NCBI GenBank assembly: GCA_024509875.1
Contig: JAMPIV010004470.1
Coordinates: forward strand, 62,001 to 126,000
DNA: 64,000 nucleotides
Origin: Oreohelix idahoensis
Taxonomy: Eukaryota; Mollusca; Gastropoda; Stylommatophora; Oreohelicidae
Direction of reading: 5' to 3'
Each line of letters begins with the position of its first letter. Positions within the stretch are counted from its first letter, which is position 1. Position numbers and translations under genes: made by a program. The notes below the pieces were generated by a model. The model was not told the DNA's origin, did no database searches, and saw only the letters and a list, made by a program, of their open reading frames with translations. Below are positions 45,361 to 58,517 of this stretch, piece by piece.

Positions 45361-46449
45361 TCATGAATCTGTATTAACCCTTTTAAAAGAATTATATTTT
45401 AATTAATATTTCAAATTTTCCTATGGCATTTTCATAGACTAAGTTTATTCTCACGAAGTTTAGTTCTAAAATTGAAAACAAAGGAATTCATTGACACGCT
45501 CATTTAATTATAATGTAATATTAATATCTAAAGTACAATAATTAATAATTCAGATAAATGTCTAAATTGTATATATTTATCACACTATTATTAGATATTA
45601 CGGACGATTCTAATCTGAGCTGTGTTTTTTGTGTGTGTGATAGACTTGATCTGTTTCTGATTTGCAAATGTTTCCCAAGACAGTGACATCTTGAATTTTG
45701 TATTTTAATTTTGATATCAGTTTTGTTCCCCCTACGGTGTCTATGGTGTGCGAAGATATAAGGACGATTCTACGTCTTGAAGGGATGTGATTTCTAGTGT
45801 AAATAGGGCGATGTTTTGTCTCATGCATTCTAACAATCTGTACGACACTTTGCAGTTTTACACTCTATACAATATCACATGATGATGATTATGATAATGT
45901 TGATTGTGTGTATGTGTGATAATTGGGGAAGAATGTAGAGGTGTCTTGTGTAAACAGTACATTGTTGTGTTGGCTTGTGGGCGTGGCTAATGTGAATTAT
46001 TACTAATGATCAGGTAACTTAATTCAAGGGACATAAATAGATGGTGATTTTGTCTCGTAGTTGTAAAGGTTGTCAGCTACATTCAGGTGAGAATGTAGTT
46101 TCAGTGTTTAATGATTTTTGGATTACAAATATGAACTGAAGATAGCTCAGAGCTGAATGTTGTGTGAGCTGTATCGTTTTTTTATTCTGAAGTGAAGTTA
46201 TGCAATAGGATTATCAATTATGACGTAATGAGAAGTACGCTTTTCTATCTATATTCTTTGGATAATATCAAAGTTCAGATCACGGTTCATTATAATTTGT
46301 GTTTAGGACAAACTTTTGTTGTTATTTTGTTCAGGAATGAGTGAATGATCTTCAAGTACCTTTCCATATTCTTAGACAATCACACGTGCCATAACACAAG
46401 ACGTGCTTTTCCCCCGACCATACAACATGTAACATAACAAAATAATATA
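45361..46449. other. No recognisable feature
   Basis: About 1.1 kb of AT-rich sequence. Frames at 45610-45828 (-) and others lack motifs. Confidence 0.4.
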
Positions 46450-47510
46450 ATAATAGCCCATTAAGTCATAACTGACTATGGGATTGAACCCCTGAGGTGA
46501 CAACCCTCGACTGCTTATCTTCCTGATGATCCCTTCGACGTTTTCTCCTCTCTTCTGCTTGTTGTGTGAGCTTCTTTTCGCCCAGTCTTGAGTGGCGCCG
46601 TAGACAGCATCGCCACTTGTTGCTATCGGTAGCTTCATTCTCTCAGGTTGCTGGATTTATGTCCAGTGCCCTCATGTATCTCTTGCACACATCTTTGAAT
46701 CTTAGCTGCGGTCGCCCAACTGTTCTTTTACCATCTGCCAGTTGTCCGTAGATGAAATCTTCCGGGATGCGACCATCTTCCATGTGGCGAACATGGCCAA
46801 ACCAGCAAAGTCTGCGCTGTCAAAGCAGTGTATACATACTTTGAAGGACAGCACGTGACAACACCTCGACATTTGTCACTTTATCTTTCCATGAGATGCC
46901 GAGGATGCGGCGTAGACACCGTAGATGGAAGGCATTGAGACTTCTTTCTTGCTTTGCGTAGGTGTCCATGTCTCGCTGCCATATAGGAGAGTGCTGATGG
47001 CACAGACGTTATATACCGCAGCTTTGGTCTTCGTTGTGAGTCTCCCAGTGTGTTTCCACAAACAAGCGTTGTCAGGCGGGCAAAGGTAGCTGCAGCTTTG
47101 CCAATACGTCTGTCCATTTCTGTGTCCAGTGAAAGTTTGTCGTTGATGGAAGACCCCAGGTATGGGAAGTGGTGCACCGCTGCCAATTCATAGTTATCAA
47201 TAGTGATAACTGGTGCAACACCCACGTCCGACCCAGCACATTGGTTTGTTTAGACTTATTGTGAGGCCAACGTCCTTGCACGCTTGGATTAAACTATTTA
47301 TCTAGCACTGACGCTCCTGTTGACTTTGACTGACAATTACAGCGTCATCATCAAACAACAAGTCTCTTGAAGTGACCCTTCTAATTTTGTGTTTTGCCTT
47401 CAGCACTGCGAGATTAAAACATACGGCCATCTGATCTAGTGTGAAGGCATATTCCTTCAGTTCCGTTGTTTCTCTGAGGGCATGTCTCAAGATGTAACAA
47501 ATGAAAACAC
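46450..47510 (-). mobile_element. RTE-like LINE 3' fragment
   Basis: Minus-strand pieces: RVTSRDLLFDDDAVIVSQSQ (near 47380; the FADD motif reads FDDD), HHFPYLGSSINDKLSLDTEM (near 47160), and CAISTLLYGSETWT (near 47000). The rest of the C-terminal tail is out of frame. An ATAATAATA tail near 46443-46455 marks the 3' end. Truncated at the 5' side and frameshifted. Confidence 0.85.
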
Positions 47511-47633
47511 ACCAGTACTACACGGTGTCACAATGGTAGAGATAGCTTATGCCAGCTACAAATACGCTTCATCAGACAGCAGGAAAACGTGTTTGATAAT
47601 TTACTGAGTTGTCTGTAACCACTTGTGTCCCAA

Positions 47634-48090
<457 letters not shown>

Positions 48091-48679
48091 TGTTGGAGGT
48101 CTCTATTTTTCGTGCTTATTTTTGCTTTTAGCTTTTGCACGATTGTTTATCAGTATGCAATACTGATATGAATGTAATGTCCAGGGTTCTCTCTTTACAT
48201 GCCTGGCAAATAAACATTAATTTACTTTTGTGCACACATCTCTTTCTCCAACGAAAGTAATAACAGCTGAGTGACGGTTTATAACTGTAATACACATGAC
48301 TCACTTCACAATAGACCCATTGATGTGGTCAGGCAATTAGAACACAATCAAGATTAATAATAATACTAGTAGTCACTCATTTGCATGAACAATCCTGACA
48401 TCGTGAAATATGACAAACAGTTTTATACTTCCATCTACAGTATATTATGCAAATGAATAAATATTAGGGCTATATACACATAGCCATATACACATCTCGA
48501 CCGCCAGACAGCTGGTCACCAAATCCCCTTCGCTGCTATCTCTCTCTCTGTTTCGTTTTTACCCAACTCGTTAGCAATTCTTTCCCAGCCGGTCTCATCA
48601 CGTGACATAGAGTTGCTGTTGGCTAAAGTAGCGAAGTGCCAAACTGGGCATTAAACTAATGTATTTTTAACTCCCAACA
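48091..48679 (-). repeat. Element 3 3' LTR
   Basis: On the minus strand it runs TGTTGGGAG ... CTCCAACA, with inverted ends, 589 bp. The polypurine tract lies just before it (GGGAACAGGTGGGCAA on the minus strand, 48680-48695). The other LTR is beyond the window or lost, so the call rests on ends, polypurine tract and position after RNase H. Confidence 0.75.
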
Positions 48680-48984
48680 TTGCCCACCTGTTCCCGAGCG
48701 GAAACCAAGGGTTTTCGCTTGAGAACAGTGGATAGTTAACCCAAGAACTATTAATCTATTAGGAAAACAAATCATACTGCTAGAATAATATATATGAAAT
48801 AGTATTTGTAGTACCAAATGACATGAAAACAGATATATCTAAACAGTTTAGACAAAATGTAATCCAATCTTTAATAAAAGCAATTAAAGTCGTAAAATGA
48901 ATGTTTCAATAGTATATCACCTGAAAAACAAAACACGATCAGACAATGTCAATATCTTGCACAAACAATTTCACTTTCTAGTTA

Positions 48985-49412
48985 CATTTCTTGACAATAA
49001 GTCTGCCAGAAAGTTTTCTGATCCCTTGATTGGAATAATTGTATATCTATATTCTTGGATAAGCAAGAACCATCTGTGTAATCTACTGTTTGTCGTAGTT
49101 TTTTTTATTTAGGGATGTTAGTGGACGGTGATCCGTCTGGAGGTAGAAGTGTGCGCCAAGTAAATAGCGTGATAACTTGCCCATACACCAAATGATGGAC
49201 AAGAGTTCTCTTTCACTGGTGGAATACCGAGTTTCTGCTGGTAGCAACTTCCTGCTTACATACAAGCATGGATGTGGAGTATCATTGAACCATTGCAAGA
49301 GGCAACCACCAATGCCAGTCTGAGAAGCAGCAGTCCTCAGAAGAAATGGCATAGTGATATTAGGTAACACCAAAATAGGTGCCTTGGAAAATACAGTTTT
49401 AATTTTGTTCAA
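48985..49412 (-). pseudogene. pol: Element 3 RNase H
   Basis: Minus frame 49412-49083 shows KAPILVLPNITMPFLLRTAA, then YVSRKLLPAETRYSTSEREL with the catalytic Glu, and LQTDHRPLTSL with Asp. The first Asp block reads RTAASQTG, where Asp-Ala-Ser is expected, so one catalytic Asp is replaced by Ala. A frame shift near 49100 leads to the end block (IPIKGSENFLADLLSRN, near 49000). No integrase follows. Confidence 0.88.
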
Positions 49413-49442
49413 AGCTCCACTGCAAGTATCGAAGCAAACAAT

Positions 49443-49782
49443 TTAATTAGGAGCTCCCTTTGTAGTCAAAGATGACAGGACAGAATAAATAGATGAAAAG
49501 TTCAGAATGAACTTGAGATAAAAGTTATTAAGTCCTAACATGCTCTTAACCTGTTTCTTTGTTCGAGGGATATCTATTTCTAATATGCGTTTGACAGTCT
49601 GCTCATCAGGGTATAACATGTGGTAACCAACACGGTGACCAAGAAATGAAATTTCTCGACAACCAATCTGAACCTTTGAAGGTCGAACTGTCAAACAATG
49701 ATTTCTGAGTAGCATTAATAAATATTTTAATCCAGTAATATGTTCTTGCCAAGAACTATGGAATAAACAGATGTCGTCTATG
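49443..49782 (-). pseudogene. pol: Element 3 reverse transcriptase, C-terminal part
   Basis: Begins inside the YxDD motif (IDDICLFHSSW), continues with LKYLLMLLRNHCLTVRPSKV, GCREISFLGHRVGYHML and KKQVKSMLGLNNFY. Upstream residues lie at 51272 on the other side of the solo LTR. Confidence 0.9.
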
Positions 49783-51271
49783 TGTTGCGCACATATTCTT
49801 TTGTGTGGCGCACAGATTACTGTTGGTGCGCATACAAATGTAAAATGTAATTGTTTGTCTGACAATGTATATATTTATTATAATATTTATTTTGTGTATC
49901 GAAATATTTTCCTGGTCAAAGCGATATCACCCATGTTTAACTTATACTTTTATTATATGGATTATCTTTCCTGAATATCGAACTCAGCGTAGGAATCTAG
50001 GTTTACAGCGATCTATTCTTTGTTTGGTTAGAAAAAGATTGTTCTTGCTTTAGAATATCAATGGCCCGAATCTATGTGTATTTCTTGTCTATGTAGGACG
50101 AGTCTGCCTTATATCTTAATATCTATGTATGTCTAAGTCGAACTATATCTTCGGTGTCGAACTCGGGGTCAAAGGTTGTTCGGCAGATGTGTCGCTAAGT
50201 GGAGGTGAGAAGGTTCCGCCCTGATGGGTGCTGAGTTGTTGTAGCGGCCTGTCGCCGAAAAGTGATCTCTATATTAGTGGGGAAAGAGGTAGTCTCTTTA
50301 GACATACCATATATTATTCACCTCAGTGTTTATTCTTACTGCCAAGGAATGGCAGAATCAAATCCTAGTGTATTTCTGATACCAAGGTAAAGACGCATTT
50401 TTTATGAACTTTTCCTAAGGCATTGTATTCGATGGGCAGTCGTACGGTTGTACGTTTAGATGAATATTAACCAGATGAAGATGACATTCATACCTAGCAG
50501 CACCATATTATGTGATGAAGTCAATAGTATCAATGGTAGAATTTACAAAGCAATGAGGACATTTAATGAATGATCAGCTTTGATTGCGCTTCATAGTTTG
50601 TATCCTGGGTGAGTGACAACTCACTGGGAGGAGAAGCCATTTTGAATCCTATATTTTTCAATCATCGAGGAGAGAACAGGGATGCCCCTTACTATCACCT
50701 GATGAGTCCAGAGATCACTGCTACAGAAGAGAACCCACTACTAGTGGTTCAATATTGTTACCAAAAAAAATATGTGCTGAACTTTACCTAAAGGAATCTT
50801 CGCTAGACGAGGTTAGGTCTAGGAACCATCTTGAACCTTGTTTATGAGCTGACGTGCTCTGTCAGTAAAGTCAGACGATATATATTGGAATTACTGAGTG
50901 CTTGTCTACTGACATTCCATTGGTACTGTTATGCAACATGAATGCTCATGTGATAGTGTATTTCATTGATCAACATTATTATGATTTATACCAACCTGTC
51001 TGCTGTCACTGTACCCGTGCTGTCAAGTGTGATCGTTCCAATTAAACTGTATGAAACGTACACAGTAGTTGGCGTAAATGACTTCCAGCCATAAGTGAGT
51101 GAGATTGGTCTATTTGTCAACTCTAACGAACGTTTGCCATCATTCGCATGTACTGTATCCTCACTCCATGTCTACACACCACTGCGTAGGTCGAGTTGAC
51201 CTTTTGTTTGTCTTCATTTTGACAACACCCATCAACACCCTTCGAACACGATTGCAACCAAGCAAGCAACA
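49783..51271 (+). repeat. Solo LTR related to element 1's LTR
   Basis: A 1489-bp insertion begins TGTTGCGCAC and ends GCAAGCAACA (TGTTGC/GCAACA inverted ends) and is flanked by CTATG on both sides (49778-49782 and 51272-51276). It has the length of element 1's LTR (1507 bp) and recognisable, diverged similarity: compare GCGATATCACCCATGTTT near 49921 with GCGAGATAATCCATGTTTG near 7454, and GACAACTCACTGGGAGG near 50614. No internal genes remain, as expected after LTR-LTR recombination. It splits element 3's reverse transcriptase. Confidence 0.9.
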
Positions 51272-51276
51272 CTATG

Positions 51277-52376
51277 TATGTGATGACATCAGACCTATCT
51301 CCTAAGAGTCTACGCATCATGCGCACAAAAGGCGCGGGAGCATTGACAAGGCCAAAACACATATAATTCCATTGGAATAAACCATGTGGAGTCATAAATG
51401 CGGTTAGCGGTTTGGCTTTATCAGTTAATGAGATCTGCCAATATCCTTTGGATAGATCTAGTTTGCTAAAGTATGTAGCCTTGGATTGTTGTGATAAGAG
51501 ATCCTCCAAAACAGGCATAGACTCAGCACCTGTAAGAGTAACACTGTTAAGACGTCTAAAATCAATGCAGATGCGACGAGATTTGTCCGTCTTTCTAACT
51601 ATAACCACTGGAAAAGCATAGAATGATTCAGAAGGAGAAATGATGCCCATCCGTAGCATATCCTTAAGTTCAATATCCACCTGAGATGTGTAGTGTAAGG
51701 GTATAGTAAACGGTCTGAGTTTGATACGGTGATCCTCACTCAATGTAATTTCATGAGAGATAACATCAGTGCGACTTGGAAGTTCAGTCAGCACATCAGA
51801 GGAAGATTCTAAAACAGCAAGAGCCTGTTCTCGATAACCAGAATCTAAATCACCTGATACAGTTACATCTCTCCAAGATTCGTAAGACGTTAAAGGCAGC
51901 AGAGGAAAATTAAAAGAAATATCGCTTGCTGTAGAATCATCAGATTCCACAACAGCTGACAAAATGTGTCCAACAGGTTCATCAGAAATACTGTACAAGA
52001 TAGGTTCTAACTCAGCACGGCGCTCCACATACAATTTTAACATATTTATGTGAAATGTTTTGATTTTGCTCCTTATGTCAATGGCATAATCTACATCAGT
52101 TTTCTTCTCAACCACCTTAAAAGAGCCCTGCCAAGAAATTAGCAGTTTATTTTCCTTGATTGGAAGAAGTAGCCATACTTGTTCTCCTAGTAAGAACAAA
52201 GCTAATTTTCGAGATTTGTTGCAGCCTATCGACCTATGCGAAGCATAACATATCATACTTGATGCATAAGTACATGCATCCACAAGGCGTTGTCTGAGAT
52301 CAATGACCAGTTCATAGCTGGTGCGGACAGTATTATCCTCCACTGATCCCAACAACAACTCCTTGAGTATGTGCAT
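51277..52376 (-). pseudogene. pol: Element 3 integrase C-terminus and reverse transcriptase, N-terminal part
   Basis: The minus-strand frame shows the integrase C-terminal module (LGEQVWLLLPIKENKLLISW), the linker (SYESWRDVTVSGDLDSG) and reverse transcriptase: RICIDFRRLNSV, FSKLDLSKGYWQISL, YMCFGLVNAPAPF (PFGL altered to CFGL) and MMRRLLGDRSDVITYI, where the solo LTR interrupts. It parallels element 1 closely in order and spacing. Confidence 0.9.
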
Positions 52377-52401
52377 AGGACCTCTGGGTTAGCACCATAT
52401 A

Positions 52402-53273
52402 CTAACTCAAATGGCTAAAAGCTGACATGACTGATATAGGACTAACTATGTCAACTGCAAGCTTAGTGAAAGGCCGTAATGGCACATCAGTGACTTGTAG
52501 GGGTGCAGCGTGGTGCTTACCCCTACGTGCTACCTTTTGACAAGTTGTACATGACCTGCAGTATAGCTTTAAGCTTTTGTTAACACAGGGCCAATAACAA
52601 TTTGAGGTGACACGAAACAGAGTACGCTTAATCCCCATATGACCAGCGAAAAGCGAGTCATGGGCAGTATTCAATACAATAGGTCTAAAACTCTTTGGAA
52701 TAACTACCTGTCTCCTGACTAAAACATAGTTTTCAAAGCATCTAGTCAGTCCTGAGTTTTTAAATTCAAACCAGTAATGGGAAGTTTTTGTCTTCTTCAC
52801 ATGTTTGGTCTCTGCTAGAGCAAACAATGGTTGCAAAGCAATATCCTCGCGCTGTTTGGCCGTGAACGACTGGGCGGAAATATTATGAACATTGTGAAGA
52901 GATGCTCTCTCACTAAATGGTATAGCTGGCTCTGCCTTGGATTCAGCGGCATGCTGGGCCTTAGTGGCCACAGCGTTAGCCAACACTGGGTACGTTTCAA
53001 CCCATTTATGTATCTCCTTTGGAGAGCAATCCTTAATACCTGGATTATTACCAAGAATAACGTCTGATACTGGTTGTTCAAGAACACATGCACTTACCTT
53101 ACCTGTAAAGAAAGGTGTGACAATATATATTTCTGAACTGGGTAAAATTCTATACTCCTTCCAAATGTTATGCACTTTACTGTTTTACCAGTAAAGGCAG
53201 ATTCATTAATTAACGATCTACGGACTCCGACAGTGGTACAGCCAGAATCACAAAGGACACTTTCATGCCTGTT
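52402..53273 (-). pseudogene. pol: Element 3 protease and truncated integrase
   Basis: Protease: VLCDSGCTTVGVRRSL at 53259-53200 with the DSG active site; a frame change near 53150 leads to TPFFTGKVSACVLEQPVSDV. Integrase H-H-C-C finger: NTAHDSLFAGHMGIKRT ... CRSCTTCQKV (about 52670-52540), then the first catalytic Asp in LAVDIVSPISVM. At about 52420 the sequence jumps to the segment that in element 1 follows the core (PFELVYGANPE), so about 150 residues, including the second Asp and the Glu, are missing. Confidence 0.88.
53269..53273. other. Target-site duplication of element 4 (left, CTGTT)
   Basis: CTGTT before the left LTR recurs at 61236-61240 after the right LTR. The protease frame of element 3 is continuous across the two outer flanks. 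Confidence 0.95.
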
Positions 53274-54131
53274 TGTCACAGAACATTTTCATGAGTATGA
53301 ATGATGACAGTGTTTGGTGTAAGGGTCACTGAACTGTTCTTAACACTTGGTTAAGTGTAAACTCAAGTAGTGAGTTCATATCTGACTTTATGTCAACATG
53401 GTGTGACTTGTACATGCGTGGTAGAAAGCATGTAGTGAACACAAGTCTAGTGTGTCTAGATGATTCGGTGTTTGACAGCCGAGCTAGGCGCTCGAGTCTG
53501 TGTTTGGAAGCCGAGCTATAAGCTCGTATTTTTGTGACTGAGAGGATCCGTATTTGTGACTATAATATTTATGCTGTGATAGATTCTATCTAGTTACTTA
53601 TTAATGGCGATGTGTTTCTCACCTGGAGACGCTCCTGTTGGAGCCAGCATTTCATGTTCACGGAGAACATTATAAGGTGAGGGTTTTTCACCTTGGAGCT
53701 ACGAAGGAGTAAGTCGACGCGTTTCCCGCCTGGTAGCTAAAAACAGGCGAAGTGTTTTGTCCCGCCTGGGAGGAGATTATATGAATGTATGGCGAGGGTT
53801 ATGCCGCCAATCACTGATAAGTGATATATACACCTGGACGGTGATTTATTTGTGCGAGGAGGGTATACCGCACGTATAAGTATTCAGTGTGCTGTTTGTG
53901 CACGTCAGGGAGGCCAGTCCCTAGTTATTGTCGTGACAGTTATTTCTTACAGGCATTGTCAGCCTGGGTGTGATGTTCGTATGCTTGCTGATATATTTGA
54001 TATCCAGGACCCGTATGTGAATTGTTAAATAAATGTCATGAAGCTGTAACCAGTGGCGTACGTATTCATTCATATTCCTAGTATTGATCATTATCTACAC
54101 ACGCCACATCCATCAAACAGTCATTCTGACA
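53274..54131 (+). repeat. Element 4 5' LTR
   Basis: Begins TGTCACAGAACATTTTCATG and ends CAGTCATTCTGACA. AATAAA at 54027-54032 is a likely polyadenylation signal. The next bases, GTTGGGGGCTCG, contain the first ten bases of a tRNA-Pro-type primer site (TGGGGGCTCG), after which the match ends. Confidence 0.95.
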
Positions 54132-57100
54132 GTTGGGGGCTCGAATAAGGAGTAAAGTGAACCTAGGGAAGCAAGGAAAGATCAACTACTTCACCCTTGC
54201 ATCTACAAATGTAAACAGTCTGTAATTGTTACACTGTGCTGGCAATGTAAGGTCCTGAAGGCTAAAATATACTTTCAGCCGATCAAAGGGGAATTCAGTC
54301 CAGCAAATCGTGACCTATTGACATACACGTCGATGATAGAGCACTATTTTCAAGCTTATTTTTAAGTACATAACAGAGTTGGCTAACGAGGTATTTTTCA
54401 TCAGTGACACTGGTAGACGGCCTGACACGGGTTAAAAGTTCACGACCTCTCGTGTGTCTTTCTCTCTGCACTGGAATATTTCACAGAGAGAGAACGTATT
54501 GCAAAGTGACTGTTCGTTTCAACGATGAAGTTCAAGTATTGTCGGAAAACAGTCACAGTCCAACTTTGAATCTTCTGTACATTGAACCAAGCAGAAGTAG
54601 CATCCGGTGTGATCGTGTATGCTGACCTTTTTGTCCTGAAAGTGGGTCGAGTGTGTGCATGTACTGGCTGATACAATAAGGTTGTGTCACTGATACAATA
54701 TGGTTATTATTCAAAGGTATGTGTGTTCAAGTCTACATCATCGCAACCTAGGCTAGTAATAAATATGTGTTACTACTGTCACATCTAGAATATTGTGTGC
54801 GTGTGTTGGTTTAGTCGTTTACACCACATGTACGTACACAAGAGTCATGGATGATTGTAAACGACTGGTGACATTTAATACTGGTTTATTCACGTCGCAA
54901 CACATTGATATAAAATGCACATAGTCAGGATACAGTTCACAGCATAACACGAAATATATCTTAACACATAAGGACTGCGCACTCGGCAGTTACTATGAGA
55001 TCACCGCTATAAAGAGTCATCAATAACTCAGCGCTATCTCTTCCTCAACAATTATCCTCTCACAGGAAACAATGGCCTTTATATAATTCATCAGCAACTA
55101 TCCTCTCACAGGAAATAATGGCCTATATATATATTCATCAATGCTTTAAAGTATCATCAATAACTCAGCGCTATCTCTTCCTCAACAACTATCCTCTCAG
55201 CCTATCTCTTCCTCAACAAAACATCAATCCTCTCACAGGAAACAATCGCCTTTATATAATTCATCAGCGCCACAAAGTAACATCAATAACGATCCTCTAA
55301 CAGGAGATCATGGCCTTTATATAATTCATCAACAACTATCCTCTCACAGGAAACAATGGCCTATATATATATATTCCTCAGCGCTTTAAAGTATCATCAA
55401 TAACGATCCTCTCACAGGAGATCATGGCCTTTATATAATTCAAAATGGCCTACACAAAATCTTCAACTACTGTCCTCTCACAGGAAATAATGGCCTATTT
55501 ATATGTATATATTCCTCAGCGCTTTAAAGTATCATCAATAACGATCCTCTCACAGGAGATCATGGCCTTTATATAATTCAAAATGGCCTACACTAAATCT
55601 TCAATTACTGTCCTCTCACAGGAAATAATGGCCTTTAAAGACTGCACACTGCAGTTATCAAAATGGCCTACACAAAATCTTCAGCTACTATCCTCTCATA
55701 GGAAATAATGACCTTTAAAGACTGCACACTGCAGTTATAAACATTTCCACAATAATTCAAACTGCAGTTTTATACTACGCTGTACCCACAGCGAAAAATC
55801 CGTCGACATTTTAACTTCTGCACTGTACAGGCATTTCACACTTCCCAAAAACACTGTCTTGACCTACCCGGTCAAAAACGCCCAGAACACTCTCCCCAGA
55901 TAACACACTCGTTCCGCTCAAAAGCAGTCACGAGGCTTCCTCACGGTCAACACAACTCAGTCAACCAATCATCTGCGGGCTAGCCGCAAACTATTCTCAC
56001 CCGCTCAAAACATTACAGAATAAATATATCTCACACTTGCGATGATCAGCGTTTTTCCACGCTATCTGTAATCTATCTCTCGAAACTACCACGAGATACT
56101 TTCAAAACAATTCAATAGCCAACAAGCACACAAGTGCTCCAACTCAGAATCAATCTTGACTACTAATATACTCAGATTTACGTCCCTTACACCAGTTCTG
56201 TTGAGTTTCTACGTCACGTGATGTGATGTGTGTTCTGTTGACATCATTTCACGAAGTCACCAGGAAAAACAAGTGAACAACTACTACTAGTTCTTCAGCC
56301 TAGTGGATTGTCAAGTTTACCTGTACTTAAGATACGTATTATTTGTATAAATTAGTTTTGATTGTCTGTGTATTATTTTTTCTTTCGTTATCGTTTGTGT
56401 AAGTTACGTCATTCGGCATGTGTTCATTTGATTTGCAAAGTTTGTGTAAGCTGTTTACCTTTTGGTGGATGTGTTGTTAGTATGGCATTCTTTTCTTAGC
56501 TGTGTTGTGTGAGTGTTTGTAATTGTTTTTGATATTTTGAATCTAATACTTGCCTTTATTTTTTCAGGTTTATGTAATTAGTTTGTAGTACATTAGGATA
56601 GATATTTGTTTCGTTTTGTTTTATTTGAAGAAATAGCCTGCTTGTCATTTAACTAGGTTAGACCTAGATTATAAGCATCATATTTACTTATTAAAGCCTC
56701 AGAGTTAGTATTGTAAACATATTTTACAGTAGTATGACATTATGTGTTAGTATTATGGTAATGTATACTTTAATGTTTATATTATAGATTTGTTTAGATG
56801 TTAATAGTTGTCTGTTTCTTTTTATTCAGAATTTGTTCAGTGAACTGGAGCGCTATCGCCCAGTAGGCCTACTTCTCATACCGTTACTGCGGAATTTCAG
56901 CGTCTTGATTCGACCTGCCATTCAAGACTCTACCTCAGAGATAAGTCGATATATTTTGTGCAACATATACTCTTCTCTGTTTAACATACCACTTAAGCTT
57001 TCTCTGGTGGTCATCCATTGTGCAGTGTTTGTATTCGTTGCGTTTATTTCTGGCTATATATTTTTGTGTGAGATTAATACATTTTTCTTTCCCTGAAGGA

Positions 57101-57710
57101 ACGTGTATTGATCTGTCTATAGGTTTTGTAAAATTAATTCCAGTGTATGGGAGGTCCGGTCTTGGAGAGACTCGGTGTCTAGTGCCCCGTGGAATTATTT
57201 GAACATTTATTGGTGTTAGCTGTGTAAGTCTTGTTTGTATATCCATTGTCGTGTAAATAATAGTATTTCTCATGTGGTGTTTACATATTGTTTTCTTGCG
57301 TCAGTTCTTACTATCACTGTAAATAAGTTCATTTTACAGTTCTATCGTTGTCGTTTTGTTTGCAGGCGTTTTATTATAATCCTAAACCTATTTTTCTTTT
57401 ACTTTCATCTGTCATCCCCCCGCCTGTGGGTTATTGTTTGTTTTTCTTGTACTTGTAGTGTATTTCATCATCATCAGATCCATTAGCTTCTTGGATATCA
57501 TTTATATATTTTATGCATGACTTGATATATATCAGTATTGAGAATGAGTGCTATAGGGTAGGCATTTGTAATTGGTTATTTAAGCATTCATTATTTCATT
57601 AGTATTTCTTGCTTTGCTATTGCAGCAAGAGTCTTAGGTGGGACTATTTTCATTAAATAGTGTTATCCACAATTTCATAGGCTATAGCTATTGTTCAAGG
57701 GAATTTGGAC
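54132..57710 (+). other. Element 4 internal non-coding region with a diverged tandem array
   Basis: No convincing coding frame. Between about 55010 and 55745 blocks such as CCTCTCACAGGAAATAATGG, CCTTTATATAATTC and GCGCTTTAAAGTATCATCAA recur in a complex array with units near 135 bp. A reverse AATAAA-like signal near 54886 could be the 3' end of something on the minus strand, not identified. The frames at 54404, 56833 and 57235 show no motifs. Confidence 0.6.
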
Positions 57711-58517
57711 ATGGGCAATTCTGCAGGTTCCATGAATGATTCATTTTCATCATCATGTGACGAGCCTATGCAAGAATGTAGTCGAACCTGTGAGAACAGA
57801 AGAAGGAGGATAGGTCTGAGATAGCTGGCATTGGCAATAAGGAATGGTGATGCATATGAAGTGTATAACTCTCGTATAAAAGTAAGAAAGAGAGATAGTG
57901 TGAAAGTTTATCAGTTGAAAATGAAGAGTACCTTTGAGACTAAGGTACAACCAAAATGCAGTCAATATGAGAGACCTAAATCGGATTTGAAGAAGAAATC
58001 TGATCCAGCAGTGACTAATGTTAAAACTGAAACAAGGAGTGTGTCAGTACAAACCGAGATGCATGATGTTGCTGTCCAGAAAGATTACACTTGGGAAAGC
58101 ACTTCATTTCCAAGTGAGATGTCATTGACAGTGACCAAAGTCAAGATACCGGATAAGGGTAGAATAGATAATGATTCAGTCAAGAGTAAGGAAATGGTAA
58201 GACCACAGGTAGAAAACCAAAGGAGTGGTACAAAGACTACAGAGCTAACCATAAAAGCATCTGAGGAACCAGTTTGTGTTCCAGTGTCTATACATGCAGA
58301 GACATGTTACACATCCCAAGAAGTCACTACTCAAGAGAGTGTGTTATCGTCTGATACAGACCAATTAGATATAGACAAAGGGATTCAAGAGGAAGAAACC
58401 TATGAGGGAAAAAGGCAAAGGATAGAAGAGTATTATAGAATCGAACAGGAAAAAATAAACAAAGAAAGAGAGGAGAAAAGAAAAGTAAGAGAGGAGAAAT
58501 CACATTGTATGTTGTAA
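57711..58517 (+). pseudogene. Element 4 hypothetical protein (MGNS start, one in-frame TAG)
   Basis: The ATG at 57711 gives MGNSAGSMNDSFSSSCDEPM; Gly-2 followed by Asn and Ser fits an N-myristoylation signal. A cysteine- and arginine-containing stretch follows. The frame has a single TAG at 57822-57824 and is otherwise open to the stop at 58515-58517 (about 268 residues). The body is hydrophilic: basic near IKVRKRDSVKVYQLKMK, S/T/E/V-rich in the middle (SVQTEMHDVAVQKDYTWES), and a charged coiled-coil-like end (KRQRIEEYYRIEQEKINKER) finishing SHCML. I recognise no family. A Gag-like role, suggested by the myristoyl signal and coiled coil, is only an inference. The part after the TAG alone has no ATG until later (CTG/TTG-type starts at 57831). 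Confidence 0.5.

Noticed and set aside
58503..58517. C-terminal SHCML of the element 4 protein as a CaaX prenylation box
   Set aside because: The cysteine is third from the end, not fourth, so it does not fit CaaX.
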